Shown: in pieces, positions 6,505 to 6,549 of the stretch
Position numbering within the stretch: the stretch's first letter is position 1
Layout: every line of letters starts with the position of its first letter
From: an uncultured Blautia sp.
Lineage (GTDB): Bacteria > Bacillota > Clostridia > Lachnospirales > Lachnospiraceae
Reading direction: 5' to 3'
Assembly (NCBI GenBank): GCA_945872375.1
Contig: CAMBYR010000129.1
Coordinates: forward strand, 1-6,549
DNA: 6,549 nt
Notes under the pieces: generated by a model
What the model was told of the DNA's origin: nothing
Databases searched by the model: none
Seen by the model: the letters and a program-made list of their open reading frames with translations, nothing else
Position numbers and translations under genes: made by a program

Positions 6505-6549
6505 TGAGAGCAAAGAATTCATTGTATTTTCAGGATTTTTTTATTTTCT
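6505..6549. other. T-rich end of window, no gene seen
   Basis: Forty-five bases with no coding frame of note. There is a near-palindrome at 6511-6524 (CAA.GAATTC.TTG) and a T-rich stretch at 6526-6549. No start codon with a ribosome binding site is visible on either strand. Whether the next gene converges from the right cannot be decided from these bases. Confidence 0.5.

Noticed and set aside
1..6549. CRISPR array, tRNA or rRNA gene, transposase or insertion sequence, phage attachment site
   Set aside because: No spaced direct repeats, tRNA cloverleaf, transposase-like protein or flanking inverted and target-site repeats were seen.

Overview
The window looks like a low-to-mid GC Firmicute of the class Clostridia, most likely a Lachnospiraceae gut commensal. 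This is judged from the style of the PheT protein, the codon choice, the strong GGAGG ribosome binding sites and the gene spacing. That assignment is an inference; no marker gene here fixes the genus. All genes are on the + strand and the window is densely coding.

Region 1 (1-2960) is the end of a housekeeping operon. It holds the beta subunit of phenylalanyl-tRNA synthetase (pheT, missing about 25-30 N-terminal residues at the left edge), whose stop codon overlaps the start of a histidine-phosphatase-family gene by one base. Two hairpins follow at 2977-3047, the second with a short T tract, and probably end this unit.

Region 2 (about 3060-3173) is a short AT-rich regulatory stretch. It has a good -10 box (TATAAT, 3137-3142), a second possible promoter, a perfect 12-bp palindrome abutting the -35 region, and a strong ribosome binding site.

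Region 3 (3174-6467) is a tight three-gene operon with 12-base gaps. Gene 1 is a four-TM MotA/TolQ/ExbB-type ion channel subunit with a cytoplasmic helical tail of about 340 residues. Gene 2 is a MotB/OmpA-type stator partner with one TM segment carrying the expected Asp, about 12 heptads of coiled coil, and a C-terminal OmpA-like peptidoglycan-binding domain. This pair has the architecture of ZorA and ZorB, the membrane motor of the Zorya anti-phage systems. None of the Zorya effectors (ZorC, ZorD, ZorE) is present in the window. Gene 3 instead encodes a single-pass extracytoplasmic protein that resembles the N-terminal part of an M15-type (VanY-like) D,D-carboxypeptidase but stops before the catalytic half. 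The working picture is a peptidoglycan-anchored ion-driven motor with a non-catalytic wall-associated partner. It may be a relative of Zorya or a different envelope machine.

The last 82 bases hold a strong hairpin (6482-6504) whose T tract is on the minus-strand side, then T-rich sequence with no gene visible.
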